This document shows, in pieces, positions 33,430-42,365 of a stretch of DNA of 64,000 bases. The stretch covers positions 1 to 64,000 of the forward strand of contig CAYNRR010000001.1 of the NCBI GenBank assembly GCA_964400015.1. Direction: 5' to 3'. Within the stretch, counting starts at the first letter, position 1. Every line of letters begins with the position of its first letter. The DNA comes from UBA1234 sp964400015. Lineage in GTDB: Bacteria; Bacillota; Clostridia; TANB77; UBA1234. The notes under the pieces are model-generated. The model was not told the origin of the DNA, ran no database searches, and worked only from the letters and a program-made list of their open reading frames with translations. A program made the position numbers and the translations under genes.

Positions 33430-35808
33430 TTACTTACGCATTACATTTTCTGCGTATTTTTTTAGTTTCTCATTTACTAGATAGTTAACTGTTCCTACTG
33501 TGTATTCACCATTTTTGTTTTTCTTTCCTGCAGGAACTCCTGTCAAAAGCTCAATTCCGTCATCTATAGTTTTTACCGCATATATGTGGAATTGACCATC
33601 TTTAACTGCTTGAATTACTTCATCATTCAAGTTTAAGTTTTTAATATTTTGATAAGGAATCATAACACCTTGCTCTCCTGTTAGACCTCTTAACTTACAG
33701 ATGTTGAAAAATCCCTCTATTTTATCTGTTACTCCACCTATTGGTTGAATTTCACCTTTTTGGTTTACTGAGCCTGTTACTGCAATATTTTGTTTAATTG
33801 GTAACTCAGACAAACTTGATAGTAATGCATATAATTCCGTACTTGATGCACTATCTCCATCTACGCCATTATACATTTGTTCAAAACATAAGCTTGCCGA
33901 TAATGCAAGTGGTCTATCTTGTGCAAATTTTTCGCCCATGTATGCAGAAAGTATCATTACACCTTTTGAATGAGATGTACCACTTAGTTCAACTTCACGT
34001 TCTATATTTACTATGCCTGCTCGACCAGCATAAGTATTAGCAGTAATCTTAGCAGGTTTTCCAAATGAGTAATCGCCAATGCTCATTATTGATAAACCGT
34101 TTATTTGGCCAACTTTTTGTCCTTCTGTATCAATCATTATTGTTCCATTTTGAATCATTTCTATTAAGCGTTGATCATACTTGTTTATTCTTTCTATTCT
34201 TTCGGCAATTGCTTTTTTAACAAATACTGGTGTTACCGTTTTGGCACCGTCCATCTTTGCCCACGTACAAGCTTCACCTAAAAGTTCTGTTAAATCATTT
34301 AATTGTGTTGATAATTTATTTTGATTTTCAACCATTCTCGAACAATATTCAATAACTTCTGCAACAGCACTTGCATTAAAATGAGGTGCTTTTTCCTTTT
34401 CACAGAAATTGTGAATAAATTGAGCTATTTTAAACATATTTGAATCAGTTCTAGAAACTTCCTCATCAAATTCAACTTTCACTTTAAATAATTTTTTGAA
34501 ATCTTCATCATATTCTAACAATTGATAGTAAATGCCTGCAGGTCCGATTAGAACAACCTTTATATTAACAGGAATTGGTTCTGGTTTTAGTGAAGTTATG
34601 GCTACTGTGTTCATTTGATAATCTCTTAAAGTATCTACATATATCATTTTTGTACGTAATACTCTTTTAAAAGAATCCCAAATAACAGGGTTTGTAAGCA
34701 AATCTCTAACTTGTAAAACAATGTATCCACCGTTAGCTTTATGAATCAATCCAGGTTTGATTAAAGTAAAGTCTGTTTTTAATGTACCAAAACTATTTTC
34801 ATATTCAAGTTTTCCAAACAAATTATAAAATGATGTGTTTGAATCAATAATAACAGGTGCACCCTCAAGCTCTGAATTATCAACGAACAAATTAACTTGA
34901 TATTTTTGCCAAGGTTTTGGTGGTTCTACTTTACCCATTGGTCCTTGAGGCTGTGGTTCTTCTATAAAATCATTCAAGTTCGCCAATATATCTTTTTGAA
35001 CATTTTTCAAAAATGTTTGTATTTTAGGATATTTTTTATATTTATTTCTAAGTTCATTTATTTGAATACTTACAGCAAATAACGCAATGTTATTTTGCCA
35101 TGAGTTCATTTTTTCTGTTGCCTTACGTTCTATTTCTTTTATTTTTGCCATCGTTTCTATTGTTTGTTTTTGAATATCAACTGAACGTCTTTCAAAATCA
35201 TTTCTAGTTTCTTCATCTAAAGCATTAAATTCTTCCTCAGATAAAGTTTTTCCATTTACCATTGGTAAAAAATAAATTCCAGATGCTGTATTCTTTATTT
35301 CAAAGCCTTGCTTTGCAGCATCTTTATTTAATTTTTCAATCAATTTTATTTTCTTTTCTTCGATTGTTTTTTCTGCATTTGCTTTTTCTGCGTTATAGTC
35401 TTGATTATTAAAAGCTGTTTTTATTTCAACTTTCATATTCTCAACAAATTGTTTCATATCAGCTTGAAATTCTTTTCCCATTTTAGCTGGCAATGAAATG
35501 GCAACAGGTTCATTTGGCTCTGCAAAATTATATACATAACACCAATCATCCGGTGTATCTTTTTTCTTTGCAACAGTCATTAACTTATCACGTGCATAAA
35601 TCGTTTTACCTATACCTGTTGGTCCTTCCAAATATAAGTTGTATCCTTTGATGTCAATATTAAGGCCAAACTCCATCGCCTTAATTCCTCTTTGTTGACC
35701 TATTGTACCTGTAAATGGTTCTAGTTCTTTAGTCGTCTTAAACTTTAAACTAGCTGGATCACAAGTTTTTTTCAATTGCGTATAAGCAAGTTCTTTAATT
35801 CTAGCCAT
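33430..35808 (-). CDS. Lon-like ATP-dependent protease with N-terminal AAA domain
   Basis: A 792-residue protein of the Lon-related group (AAA_32, YcbZ/LonB-like). It has a Walker A LEGPTGIGKTIYARDKL near 58-74, an inserted coiled coil at about 110-270, a Walker B-like region (GGYIVLQVRDLL), and a C-terminal Lon protease domain. The Ser-Lys dyad is seen in GDSASSTEL (near 668) and GGVTDKIEGF (near 709), with the conserved GVMILSAYMG ahead of them. Substrates are unknown; some homologues act in sporulation or membrane-linked proteolysis. ATG preceded by AAGGAGAAAAAATC. Confidence 0.9.
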   Translation of the reverse strand: MARIKELAYTQLKKTCDPASLKFKTTKELEPFTGTIGQQRGIKAMEFGLNIDIKGYNLYLEGPTGIGKTIYARDKLMTVAKKKDTPDDWCYVYNFAEPNEPVAISLPAKMGKEFQADMKQFVENMKVEIKTAFNNQDYNAEKANAEKTIEEKKIKLIEKLNKDAAKQGFEIKNTASGIYFLPMVNGKTLSEEEFNALDEETRNDFERRSVDIQKQTIETMAKIKEIERKATEKMNSWQNNIALFAVSIQINELRNKYKKYPKIQTFLKNVQKDILANLNDFIEEPQPQGPMGKVEPPKPWQKYQVNLFVDNSELEGAPVIIDSNTSFYNLFGKLEYENSFGTLKTDFTLIKPGLIHKANGGYIVLQVRDLLTNPVIWDSFKRVLRTKMIYVDTLRDYQMNTVAITSLKPEPIPVNIKVVLIGPAGIYYQLLEYDEDFKKLFKVKVEFDEEVSRTDSNMFKIAQFIHNFCEKEKAPHFNASAVAEVIEYCSRMVENQNKLSTQLNDLTELLGEACTWAKMDGAKTVTPVFVKKAIAERIERINKYDQRLIEMIQNGTIMIDTEGQKVGQINGLSIMSIGDYSFGKPAKITANTYAGRAGIVNIEREVELSGTSHSKGVMILSAYMGEKFAQDRPLALSASLCFEQMYNGVDGDSASSTELYALLSSLSELPIKQNIAVTGSVNQKGEIQPIGGVTDKIEGFFNICKLRGLTGEQGVMIPYQNIKNLNLNDEVIQAVKDGQFHIYAVKTIDDGIELLTGVPAGKKNKNGEYTVGTVNYLVNEKLKKYAENVMRK

Positions 35809-35842
35809 GATTTTTTCTCCTTTGTATATCTTATTTTAACTT

Positions 35843-36295
35843 TTATAACTCAAGTGACATTATAATAGCATCTTCCCTCGTGTTGTCTGGATTTTTGTAG
35901 TATTCTTTTCTTACTGCTTCTTGAACAAATCCAAATTTTTTATACAATGATTGAGCTGGAAGATTGTTTTTTCTAACTTCTAAAGTCACATATGTTGTTG
36001 CATGTTCTTTGCATAGTTTGAACATGCTTTCAACAAGTTTGGTTGCTATCTTTTGTTTCCTATATTCTGAATGCACTGCTACATTGGTTATATGACATTC
36101 ATCCATAACAAACCAAAGTCCAATATAACCTACTATTTTTTTATCTATTTCAGCAACTAAATAAGTTGCGAGTATATTTTTTAATTCCTCTTCAAAAGAT
36201 GATATAGGCCATGGAATCGGAAAAGCTGTTTGCTCTACTTCAAACACACCATTCAAATCTTCATGCATCATCCTTCTTATACATAAATCACTCAT
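35843..36295 (-). CDS. rimI: [Ribosomal protein bS18]-alanine N-acetyltransferase RimI
   Basis: GNAT acetyltransferase of 150 residues. The CoA-binding motif VHSEYRKQKIATKLVESMF near 74-92 and the family's conserved PWPISSFEEEL near 29 and ARKNN-like EVRKNNLPAQSLYKKFGFV near 103-121 identify RimI. It forms the standard tsaE-tsaB-rimI group; its exact substrate here is inferred from that context. Confidence 0.92.
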   Translation of the reverse strand: MSDLCIRRMMHEDLNGVFEVEQTAFPIPWPISSFEEELKNILATYLVAEIDKKIVGYIGLWFVMDECHITNVAVHSEYRKQKIATKLVESMFKLCKEHATTYVTLEVRKNNLPAQSLYKKFGFVQEAVRKEYYKNPDNTREDAIIMSLEL

Positions 36296-36307
36296 TAAAA
36301 TCCCTTC

Positions 36308-37006
36308 TTACTTTCCCATTTCAAATGTTCTTTCAGCCTGAGATTTTTTTAAATACATAGGATTTAACGTATCAACTTCATCGAAATCATCTTCAAGTGC
36401 TCTTTCTAAAGCTGCTTTTGCAACAGATGAAGATAATTGATTATTTAAATGAAGTGGTGCAAAAAATGCATTTCCATCAAACGCATTCTTAAAATTCTCT
36501 TTGAATGAAGTCGCACCATCACCAACAAACATTATTTTTTGTTTTTTACTTTGTAATATATTGATTAGTGTATCCAAATCCTCTGTAATATAATCATCTT
36601 GCAAAACAAGTTTATCGTTTTCATATTTGAATATTCCAGCATAAACATTGTTATTTTTTGCATCTAGCACACTACAAATAATTCCATCAAAATTAGCAAT
36701 ATTATGAGCTAACGCTTCTAATGTTGAAACTCCAATAACTTTTTTATTTTGTGCAAGTGCAAATCCTTTTATTGTTGCGATTCCAATTCTTAAACCTGTG
36801 AATGAACCTGGACCTATGCTACACGCTAAAACATCAATTGCCTGTAAATCAATTTTAGAACTTTTGCATACTTCATCAATCATAGGCAATAACGTTTCAG
36901 AATGTGTAGTGCCAATGCTTAAATTAAAATCACAAATCACTTTTTCTTCATCAATAATTGCTACACTACAATTTTGACCAGAAGTATCTAAAGCTAATAT
37001 CTTCAT
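36308..37006 (-). CDS. tsaB: tRNA threonylcarbamoyladenosine biosynthesis protein TsaB
   Basis: Non-catalytic partner of TsaD in making t6A37 on ANN-decoding tRNAs. The 232 residues show LALDTSGQNCSVAI at the N-terminus, HSETLLPMIDEV near 35, IGPGSFTGLRIGIATIKGFALA near 65, and VLDAKNNNVYAGIF near 117. It overlaps the tsaE stop by four bases and is 12 bases from rimI. TsaD is not in the window. Confidence 0.96.
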   Translation of the reverse strand: MKILALDTSGQNCSVAIIDEEKVICDFNLSIGTTHSETLLPMIDEVCKSSKIDLQAIDVLACSIGPGSFTGLRIGIATIKGFALAQNKKVIGVSTLEALAHNIANFDGIICSVLDAKNNNVYAGIFKYENDKLVLQDDYITEDLDTLINILQSKKQKIMFVGDGATSFKENFKNAFDGNAFFAPLHLNNQLSSSVAKAALERALEDDFDEVDTLNPMYLKKSQAERTFEMGK

Positions 37007-37470
37007 TTTGATGTTACCTCCTTAATCAAACTATCATACTTTGAAGACTTTGAATAAAACGAAATAATTCTCTTATTGTTATCTTCAGTATCTTTTTTAA
37101 AGTTTATTCTTAAGCAGTCTGACGGAAGGAATTCCTCAATTTTTTCTCCCCATTCAATTAAACAAATTCCATTATAAAAGAACTCGTCTCCTCCAATAGC
37201 AAGAAATTCATTTGGAGAATCTAACCTGTAAACGTCAAAATGAAAAAGTTTCAAATCAGACTTAACATCATATTCGTTTACTATCGTAAACGTCGGACTC
37301 GAAACTTCATCTTTCATATCAAAAAAATTTAACAGACCAGATACAAACAATGTTTTGCCGGCACCTAAATCTCCTGATAAAACAACCACATCACCTTTTT
37401 TTAAAAGTGGTGCAATTTTATTGCCTAACGCTAGTGTATCTTCTGTTGAATTAGAAATAACATTACACAT
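37003..37470 (-). CDS. tsaE: tRNA threonylcarbamoyladenosine biosynthesis ATPase TsaE
   Basis: ATPase that resets the TsaB-TsaD complex. Walker A SGDLGAGKTLFVSGLLN near 33-49 (with the family Thr), the switch region SSPTFTIVNEY near 58-68 and LIEWGEKIEEFLP near 104-116 are characteristic. The protein has 155 residues, normal for the family. Confidence 0.96.
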   Translation of the reverse strand: MCNVISNSTEDTLALGNKIAPLLKKGDVVVLSGDLGAGKTLFVSGLLNFFDMKDEVSSPTFTIVNEYDVKSDLKLFHFDVYRLDSPNEFLAIGGDEFFYNGICLIEWGEKIEEFLPSDCLRINFKKDTEDNNKRIISFYSKSSKYDSLIKEVTSK

Positions 37471-37542
37471 AAAAAAACCCTTTCTGATATATTATTTCAC
37501 AAATATTTTATATCAAAAGAGTTTTTCTGTAAACAAATTAAA

Positions 37543-38241
37543 TCAATCTTTTTTCAAAATTTGGTTTGCATTTTCAAGAGTTATTATACCATATTCTACC
37601 ATCTTATCTAAAACTTGTCTTTGTCTTTGCTCAGCCAAATTCAAATTTCTAGTTGGCGCATATACACTCGGTGCATTCGGAACACCTGCCAAAAGTGTAC
37701 ATTCATACTCATTCATATACTTAGGGTCCTTATTAAAATATGTTTTGCTAGCTTCAGAAACCGTATAACACCCTTCACCAAAATAACATGTATTCAAATA
37801 TAATTCCAAAATTTCTTTTTTATCAAGTTCATTTTCTAATTTAAAAGCCATAAATAATTCAGCAATTTTTCTTTCAATCTTTTTTTCTTGTGTAAAATAC
37901 GTATTCTTTGCTAATTGCTGCGTTATAGTACTACCACCCTCAACAAAACTACCAGCTTTTATATCATTCACAAAAGCTCTTGTTATCGCAAAGACATCAA
38001 TTCCATTATGTGTATAGAATCTATGATCCTCAACTGCAACAACAGCTTTAATATACAATTCAGGCATATCATCTACAAAAGTATAATTTTCTTTTTCTTT
38101 TACCTGATTAGACATTTCAGTAATCGAAAGATTTGAAATAGCAGTTGTATACATTTGATATCCTGTATAAATTTCATACGAAAGAACAATAATTATCAAT
38201 ATAACTATCATCAAGAAAAATCTTTTTAATAATTTTAACAT
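37543..38241 (-). CDS. Monofunctional peptidoglycan glycosyltransferase (GT51)
   Basis: Membrane-anchored enzyme that polymerises lipid II glycan strands without a transpeptidase domain. After one transmembrane helix (about 6-26), the GT51 motifs appear in order: AVVAVEDHRFYTHNGID near 68 (catalytic Glu), EGGSTITQQLAKNTYF near 101, RKIAELFMAFKLE near 124, KKEILELYLNTCYFGEG near 140 and PNAPSVYAPTRN near 190. 232 residues match MtgA/SgtB-like enzymes. AAGGAGTACTATTTACAA precedes the ATG. Confidence 0.94.
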   Translation of the reverse strand: MLKLLKRFFLMIVILIIIVLSYEIYTGYQMYTTAISNLSITEMSNQVKEKENYTFVDDMPELYIKAVVAVEDHRFYTHNGIDVFAITRAFVNDIKAGSFVEGGSTITQQLAKNTYFTQEKKIERKIAELFMAFKLENELDKKEILELYLNTCYFGEGCYTVSEASKTYFNKDPKYMNEYECTLLAGVPNAPSVYAPTRNLNLAEQRQRQVLDKMVEYGIITLENANQILKKD

Positions 38242-38263
38242 TTGTAAATAGTACTCCTTAAAT

Positions 38264-38983
38264 TTATGATAAAGATATTATAGCATTTACTTTATCATCC
38301 GTCTTCATTGTAATAATATTTTCACCATTTTTATTGCAAAAATAACACTCAATTTTCTGTTTGTATTTAATTTCCTTTTTATATTCTATCAAAATATTGT
38401 CAAATTTGTTATTATCAAAAACATATTCCGGCAGCATATCAAAAGCCACATCCAAATAATTTATATTATGCATATGCTTATTAGCATCAATATCTCTTCT
38501 TTCAACGACATATTCTTTCATGTATTCATACTCATCTGGTGCAGGCTCCTTAATTTTCTCAATTTTATCAAACGAAGACTTCTCACTAAGAGGGAAATAC
38601 GGCTTCAAATACTCTTCAGTAAAACGTACAGGACGTCTAGTAGCTCTGTCCATAACAAACCATTTAGAAGTTCCAATTGCAAGAAGTTCATTCTCATCAT
38701 TCACAATTTCAAAATCTCTTATACAACTCACTCTATCAAACTTTTTAGGCCAAGTCCTTACAGTAATAACATCACCATATCCACATCTTTTCAAAATTTT
38801 AAATTGCCAGTTCGTTAAAGCCCATGCATTAGCAATTTCACTTACTCCAACAGGCCCTTGCCCAACACTCTTACCATGAAGACACGCAATATCCTCCATA
38901 ATACTCAAAACAGCCTTCGAACTAATCAAATTATCTTTATCAACATCTTCAATTCTAACTCTATACTTCTGTTCAAAAATCAT
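38264..38983 (-). CDS. Acyl-ACP thioesterase
   Basis: Two tandem hotdog folds (about 1-130 and 145-239), as in bacterial acyl-ACP thioesterases (PF01643-type). Recognisable are the N-terminal RVRIEDVDKDNLIS, WALTNWQFKILKRCGYGDVITVRTWP and the second domain RRDIDANKHMHNINYLDVAFDML, which carries the catalytic Asp/Asn/His set. It would release free fatty acids from acyl carrier protein. The gene lies between the transglycosylase and the inverted repeat after spoIVA. Confidence 0.9.
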   Translation of the reverse strand: MIFEQKYRVRIEDVDKDNLISSKAVLSIMEDIACLHGKSVGQGPVGVSEIANAWALTNWQFKILKRCGYGDVITVRTWPKKFDRVSCIRDFEIVNDENELLAIGTSKWFVMDRATRRPVRFTEEYLKPYFPLSEKSSFDKIEKIKEPAPDEYEYMKEYVVERRDIDANKHMHNINYLDVAFDMLPEYVFDNNKFDNILIEYKKEIKYKQKIECYFCNKNGENIITMKTDDKVNAIISLS

Positions 38984-39038
38984 ACATAATACTCCTTTCG
39001 AAGAAGCATTGTATCACAAAAACATCGAAAGCGACAAC

Positions 39039-39107
39039 AGGGACGTCCGTTAAATGTTTCTTTTTTTACAATAAAAGTAAATTTTGAAACATTTAACGGA
39101 CGTCCCT
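39039..39107. repeat. Long perfect inverted repeat, REP/MITE-like
   Basis: Two 22-base arms (39039-39060 and 39086-39107) are exact reverse complements around a 25-base AT-rich centre. The outer ends extend imperfectly to GACAAC on the left and GTGTGTC on the right. It lies 6 bases after the spoIVA stop and about 56 bases before the thioesterase start. No T run follows on either strand, so it is not a plain terminator. The form fits the palindromic REP or MITE-like elements mobilised by IS200-type transposases, but no transposase is present here. Confidence 0.7.
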
Positions 39108-39113
39108 CGTGTG

Positions 39114-40589
39114 TCAGAGGATTATGCAGATTAGGCCGCCGCTGCCTTCGTTTATTATTTTTTCTAAGGTTTCTTGTAATTTGCATTGGGCGTCTTCGGG
39201 CATTTTGTGCAGTTTTGCTTGTAGTCCTTCGTTTACTAGTTCGTGAAGTGATTTTCCGAAGATGTTTGAGTTCCATATTTGTTTTGGATCGTCTTCAAAT
39301 TCTTTCATTAAGTAGTTTATTAGTTCTTCTGATTGTTTTTCGCTTCCTACTATTGGCGATACTTCTGTTTCTATGTCTGCTCGAACTATGTGCAAGCTTG
39401 GTGCATGTGCTTTTAGCTTTACTCCAAATTTTGTCCCTTGCTTTACTATTTCTGGTTCTGCTAGTGTTAATTCTTCCATGCTCGGTGTTACTATTCCATA
39501 ACCTTTTCGATTTACGTCTGCTAATGCTGCTTCTATTTTGTCGTATGATTTTTTCTTTTGTGCTAATGATGTTACGATTGAAAATAAATCTCCTTCTTCT
39601 TTTACTTCTACTCCTGACATTTGTGATAGGATTTCATAGAATAATTTTTTATCTATTTCTATACTTATTGTTGTTTTTCCTTCGCCTAATTCTATTTTTT
39701 CTATTCTTACACGGTCTATTATTTCTTCTTTTTCCATGTCTGCACCTATATTTTTTATTTGTCTTAAGTTTTTTAGTATGACAAATTTTTCTCGGACCAT
39801 TTGCATTATGTTGCTTTTTAGAGGATGATTTTTTTCTAGTTCTTCAACCCATCTAGGTAGTTCTATATCTATTTCGTTGACTGGGAATTCGTAAAGAAGT
39901 CTGCTCATTATTTCATTTATATCGTTACTATCTAAAGTAGCACAATTTATTGCTAGAACTGGTGCATCATATTTTTCTTCTAATTCTTTTACTAGATTTT
40001 GTGTACTTTCTGATGATGGATTATTTGTATTTAAAATTATTATATATGGTTTGTTTTGATTTTTTAATTCTTTTGCTACTCTTTCTTCGGCAGGTATGTA
40101 ATCTTCACGCGATAGTTCTGTAACACTACCATCTGTCGTAACAAGTATTCCTATCGTTGAATGTTCTTCAATTACTTTTTTGGTACCTATTTCAGCAGCT
40201 TCTTCAAAAGGAATTTGTTTTTCAAACCACGGCGTGCTTACCATTCTTGGCACATCGCCCTCGACATGCCCCAGCGCATTTTTTACAAGATATCCTACGC
40301 AATCTATCATTCTCATATTAAATTTTACATCATCCAGTTTTACTTCAATAGCTTCATTAGGTACAAATTTAGGTTCTGTTGTCATTATCATTTTTCCGTT
40401 TGAACTTTGTGGAAGTTCATCACGTGCTCTTTCTTTTTTGTAATCGTTTGTAATGTTGGGTAATACTGTTACATTCATAAAGTTTTTTATAAATGTAGAT
40501 TTTCCTGTTCTTACTGGACCGACAACGCCTATATATATGTCACCATTAGTTCTTGTAGCTATGTTTTGATATATATCATAATTACTCAT
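39114..40589 (-). CDS. spoIVA: Stage IV sporulation protein A
   Basis: ATPase that polymerises on the outer forespore membrane and forms the coat basement layer. The 491-residue protein starts at the ATG at 40587-40589 (AGAAGGAGG nine bases upstream) with SNYDIYQNIATRTNGDIYIG. Walker A GPVRTGKSTFIKNFM (near 24-38), the DCVGYLV segment, GEGKTTISIEID and the C-terminal EKIINEGSGGLICIIL all match SpoIVA of Bacillus, and length is equal to the family's 492. A SigE-type promoter lies upstream. The open frame extends 33 codons further but without conservation. Confidence 0.97.
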   Translation of the reverse strand: MSNYDIYQNIATRTNGDIYIGVVGPVRTGKSTFIKNFMNVTVLPNITNDYKKERARDELPQSSNGKMIMTTEPKFVPNEAIEVKLDDVKFNMRMIDCVGYLVKNALGHVEGDVPRMVSTPWFEKQIPFEEAAEIGTKKVIEEHSTIGILVTTDGSVTELSREDYIPAEERVAKELKNQNKPYIIILNTNNPSSESTQNLVKELEEKYDAPVLAINCATLDSNDINEIMSRLLYEFPVNEIDIELPRWVEELEKNHPLKSNIMQMVREKFVILKNLRQIKNIGADMEKEEIIDRVRIEKIELGEGKTTISIEIDKKLFYEILSQMSGVEVKEEGDLFSIVTSLAQKKKSYDKIEAALADVNRKGYGIVTPSMEELTLAEPEIVKQGTKFGVKLKAHAPSLHIVRADIETEVSPIVGSEKQSEELINYLMKEFEDDPKQIWNSNIFGKSLHELVNEGLQAKLHKMPEDAQCKLQETLEKIINEGSGGLICIIL

Positions 40590-40625
40590 CAAATTCCTCC
40601 TTCTAACACATCTAATAGTTATTAA

Positions 40626-40651
40626 ATAATATGTTCTTTTCAAAATAATAT
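40626..40651 (-). promoter_or_regulatory. SigE-type promoter of spoIVA
   Basis: On the minus strand ATATT (40647-40651), 13 bases, CATATTAT (40626-40633), close to the SigE consensus of Firmicutes (ATATT and CATA--T with 13-14 base spacing). In Bacillus spoIVA is a SigE target. No SigA promoter of comparable quality is visible. Confidence 0.6.
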
Positions 40652-40671
40652 TCCTTTTGTAATAACAAAAA

Positions 40672-40699
40672 AATTCCCACATTTTCAAATGTGAGAATT
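40672..40699 (-). terminator. Terminator after the GT4 gene
   Basis: A stem of about 12 bp with one mismatch and a tight loop, followed on the minus strand by TTTTTTTG. It starts 14 bases after the stop at 40714. Confidence 0.75.
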
Positions 40700-40713
40700 T
40701 TCATTTTTATTTA

Positions 40714-42057
40714 TTAAACGTTTCCTGTTACTAATTTTTGTTTTAAAGGATTGTGAATAGCATTGATTTCTTTATCTGTCATATCTGATGTGATAGTTGT
40801 ATCTTTTCCATTAACCATAGTAGCTGTTCCAAGGCTTTCTGCATTTGCAAGTGATTCAAGTTTAACTTTTGATTTTTCTGCAACTTTTGCCATTTTAATA
40901 GCTTCTTTATACACATCCATTGTTTTCTTTCCTATTGTATCCCAGTTAAATTCACTAACAACTTTTTCATGTGCTTTCTTTGCCATTTGTGCACATAAAT
41001 TTTCATCATATAAACATTCTAAAATAGAATCTGCTAATGAATTTGGATTTCCTGCATATGATTTCATTCCATCTATTCTATGTGAAATTATTTCATTTAA
41101 TCCACCTGCATCTGATACAACTGTTGCTGCACCAGCAAGCATTCCTTCTAATGCTACTATTCCAAATGGTTCATATAAACTTGGGAATGTAGCAATATCT
41201 ATTGCTTTATACATTTTTGTTATTTGAACATCATTTAGGTATCCTGTGAAATAAACTTTTTGATTTAATCCTAAGTAATTAGTTAATCCTTTTAATTCAT
41301 CCAAACAAGGACCTCTACCTGCTATTACAAATTTAACATTTGGATAATTAGCTAAAATTTTTGGAGCGGCATTCAATAATACTTGAATACCTTTTTCATT
41401 TACAATTCTTCCTGCAAAGAATATTATTTTTTCATAATCAGCAGCATAATTTCTTCTGAATTCCCAATCTCTTTCCTTGCCTTCAAATTTATTTACGTTA
41501 ATTCCATTTGGAACTACATGAATATTTTCAACTGGTTTTCCAAAAAGATTTTTAATTTCATTTTTCATATACATACTGTTACAAATAACTTGTGAAGCTT
41601 CATATGTTAACATCCATTCAACATCATTAACATATCCTTGTGATTGATTATGGATTCCTCTATTTCTTCCACTTTCTGTTGCATGAATTGTTGCTACCAA
41701 AGGTAGTTTATATGTTCTTTTTAGCGCACGAGCAGCATAAGCAACTAACCAATCATGAGCATGAACAACATTGAATTTTCCGTATTCTTTGATTACATCT
41801 GCTGCTTTCTCTATCATGCAAAAGTTTAATTGCATAACCCATTCAATAAGATTGTTTGCATTGATTGGATAGTTAGTTACTCTGTGCACATATACGTCAC
41901 CATCTTTTTCAAATTCTTTTGTATCACCTTCTTGATAAGTTATTACATGTACTTCATGACCTTGTTTTGCAAAATTATGTGATAAGTCATGTACAACTCT
42001 TGCAATACCACCAACAATTCTTGGTGGATATTCCCATGAAAGCATCATTATTTTCAT
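40714..42057 (-). CDS. GT4 glycosyltransferase, glycogen synthase-like
   Basis: A 447-residue GT-B enzyme. The N-terminal MLSWEYPPRIVGGIARVVHDL, the HAHDWLVAYAARALKR near 104, KPVENIHVVPNGINVNKF, FFAGRIVNEKGIQVLLNA near 233 and the E-x7-E motif EPFGIVALEGMLAGAATV near 324 are typical of the GT4 group used as glycogen synthases in many Clostridia and Archaea. Neighbouring branching enzyme and phosphorylase genes support a glycogen role; sugar donor specificity is not proven. Start at ATG 42055-42057 with AAAGGGGA upstream. Confidence 0.85.
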   Translation of the reverse strand: MKIMMLSWEYPPRIVGGIARVVHDLSHNFAKQGHEVHVITYQEGDTKEFEKDGDVYVHRVTNYPINANNLIEWVMQLNFCMIEKAADVIKEYGKFNVVHAHDWLVAYAARALKRTYKLPLVATIHATESGRNRGIHNQSQGYVNDVEWMLTYEASQVICNSMYMKNEIKNLFGKPVENIHVVPNGINVNKFEGKERDWEFRRNYAADYEKIIFFAGRIVNEKGIQVLLNAAPKILANYPNVKFVIAGRGPCLDELKGLTNYLGLNQKVYFTGYLNDVQITKMYKAIDIATFPSLYEPFGIVALEGMLAGAATVVSDAGGLNEIISHRIDGMKSYAGNPNSLADSILECLYDENLCAQMAKKAHEKVVSEFNWDTIGKKTMDVYKEAIKMAKVAEKSKVKLESLANAESLGTATMVNGKDTTITSDMTDKEINAIHNPLKQKLVTGNV

Positions 42058-42365
42058 TACAAATTCCCCTTTCATTTTTCGTTTGTTTTTTGTAGCTTTA
42101 TCTTTTTATGATTTTATAAAACGAATCTTCTGACTTTTATTCAAAAACATTGTATATGAAGCTAAAAAAAAAGTAAATGTTTTTTATAAAATAAGAAGAA
42201 AATAAATTTTATTTTTTTATTGTTTTTTGTCTTGCCTTTTATATTTTTTTAATATATCATTTATTAGTAGTAATTGTATATTGCATTTTTTGACTTTGCA
42301 TAAGATAAATTTCTAATGAATGTTTATACCTTGCATTCATTAAGATTAAGAAGGAGGCTGTGAAG
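42058..42365. other. Divergent regulatory region between GT4 and DUF4912 genes
   Basis: About 300 AT-rich bases without a gene. Plus-strand promoter candidates are TTGCAT (42281-42286), 17 bases, GATAAA (42304-42309), and the overlapping TTGACT (42290-42295), 18 bases, TAATGA (42314-42319). A 9-bp inverted repeat with an 11-base loop (42314-42322 with 42334-42342) lies just before the DUF4912 ribosome binding site. No confident minus-strand promoter was found. Confidence 0.45.

Noticed and set aside
38980..39276. Minus-strand 98-residue open frame after spoIVA
   Set aside because: It is another frame of the spoIVA end plus the inverted repeat, with an Arg/Lys-rich composition typical of a shadow frame.
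39215..39781. Plus-strand 188-residue open frame opposite spoIVA
   Set aside because: Leu/Phe-rich antisense frame of a clearly conserved gene.
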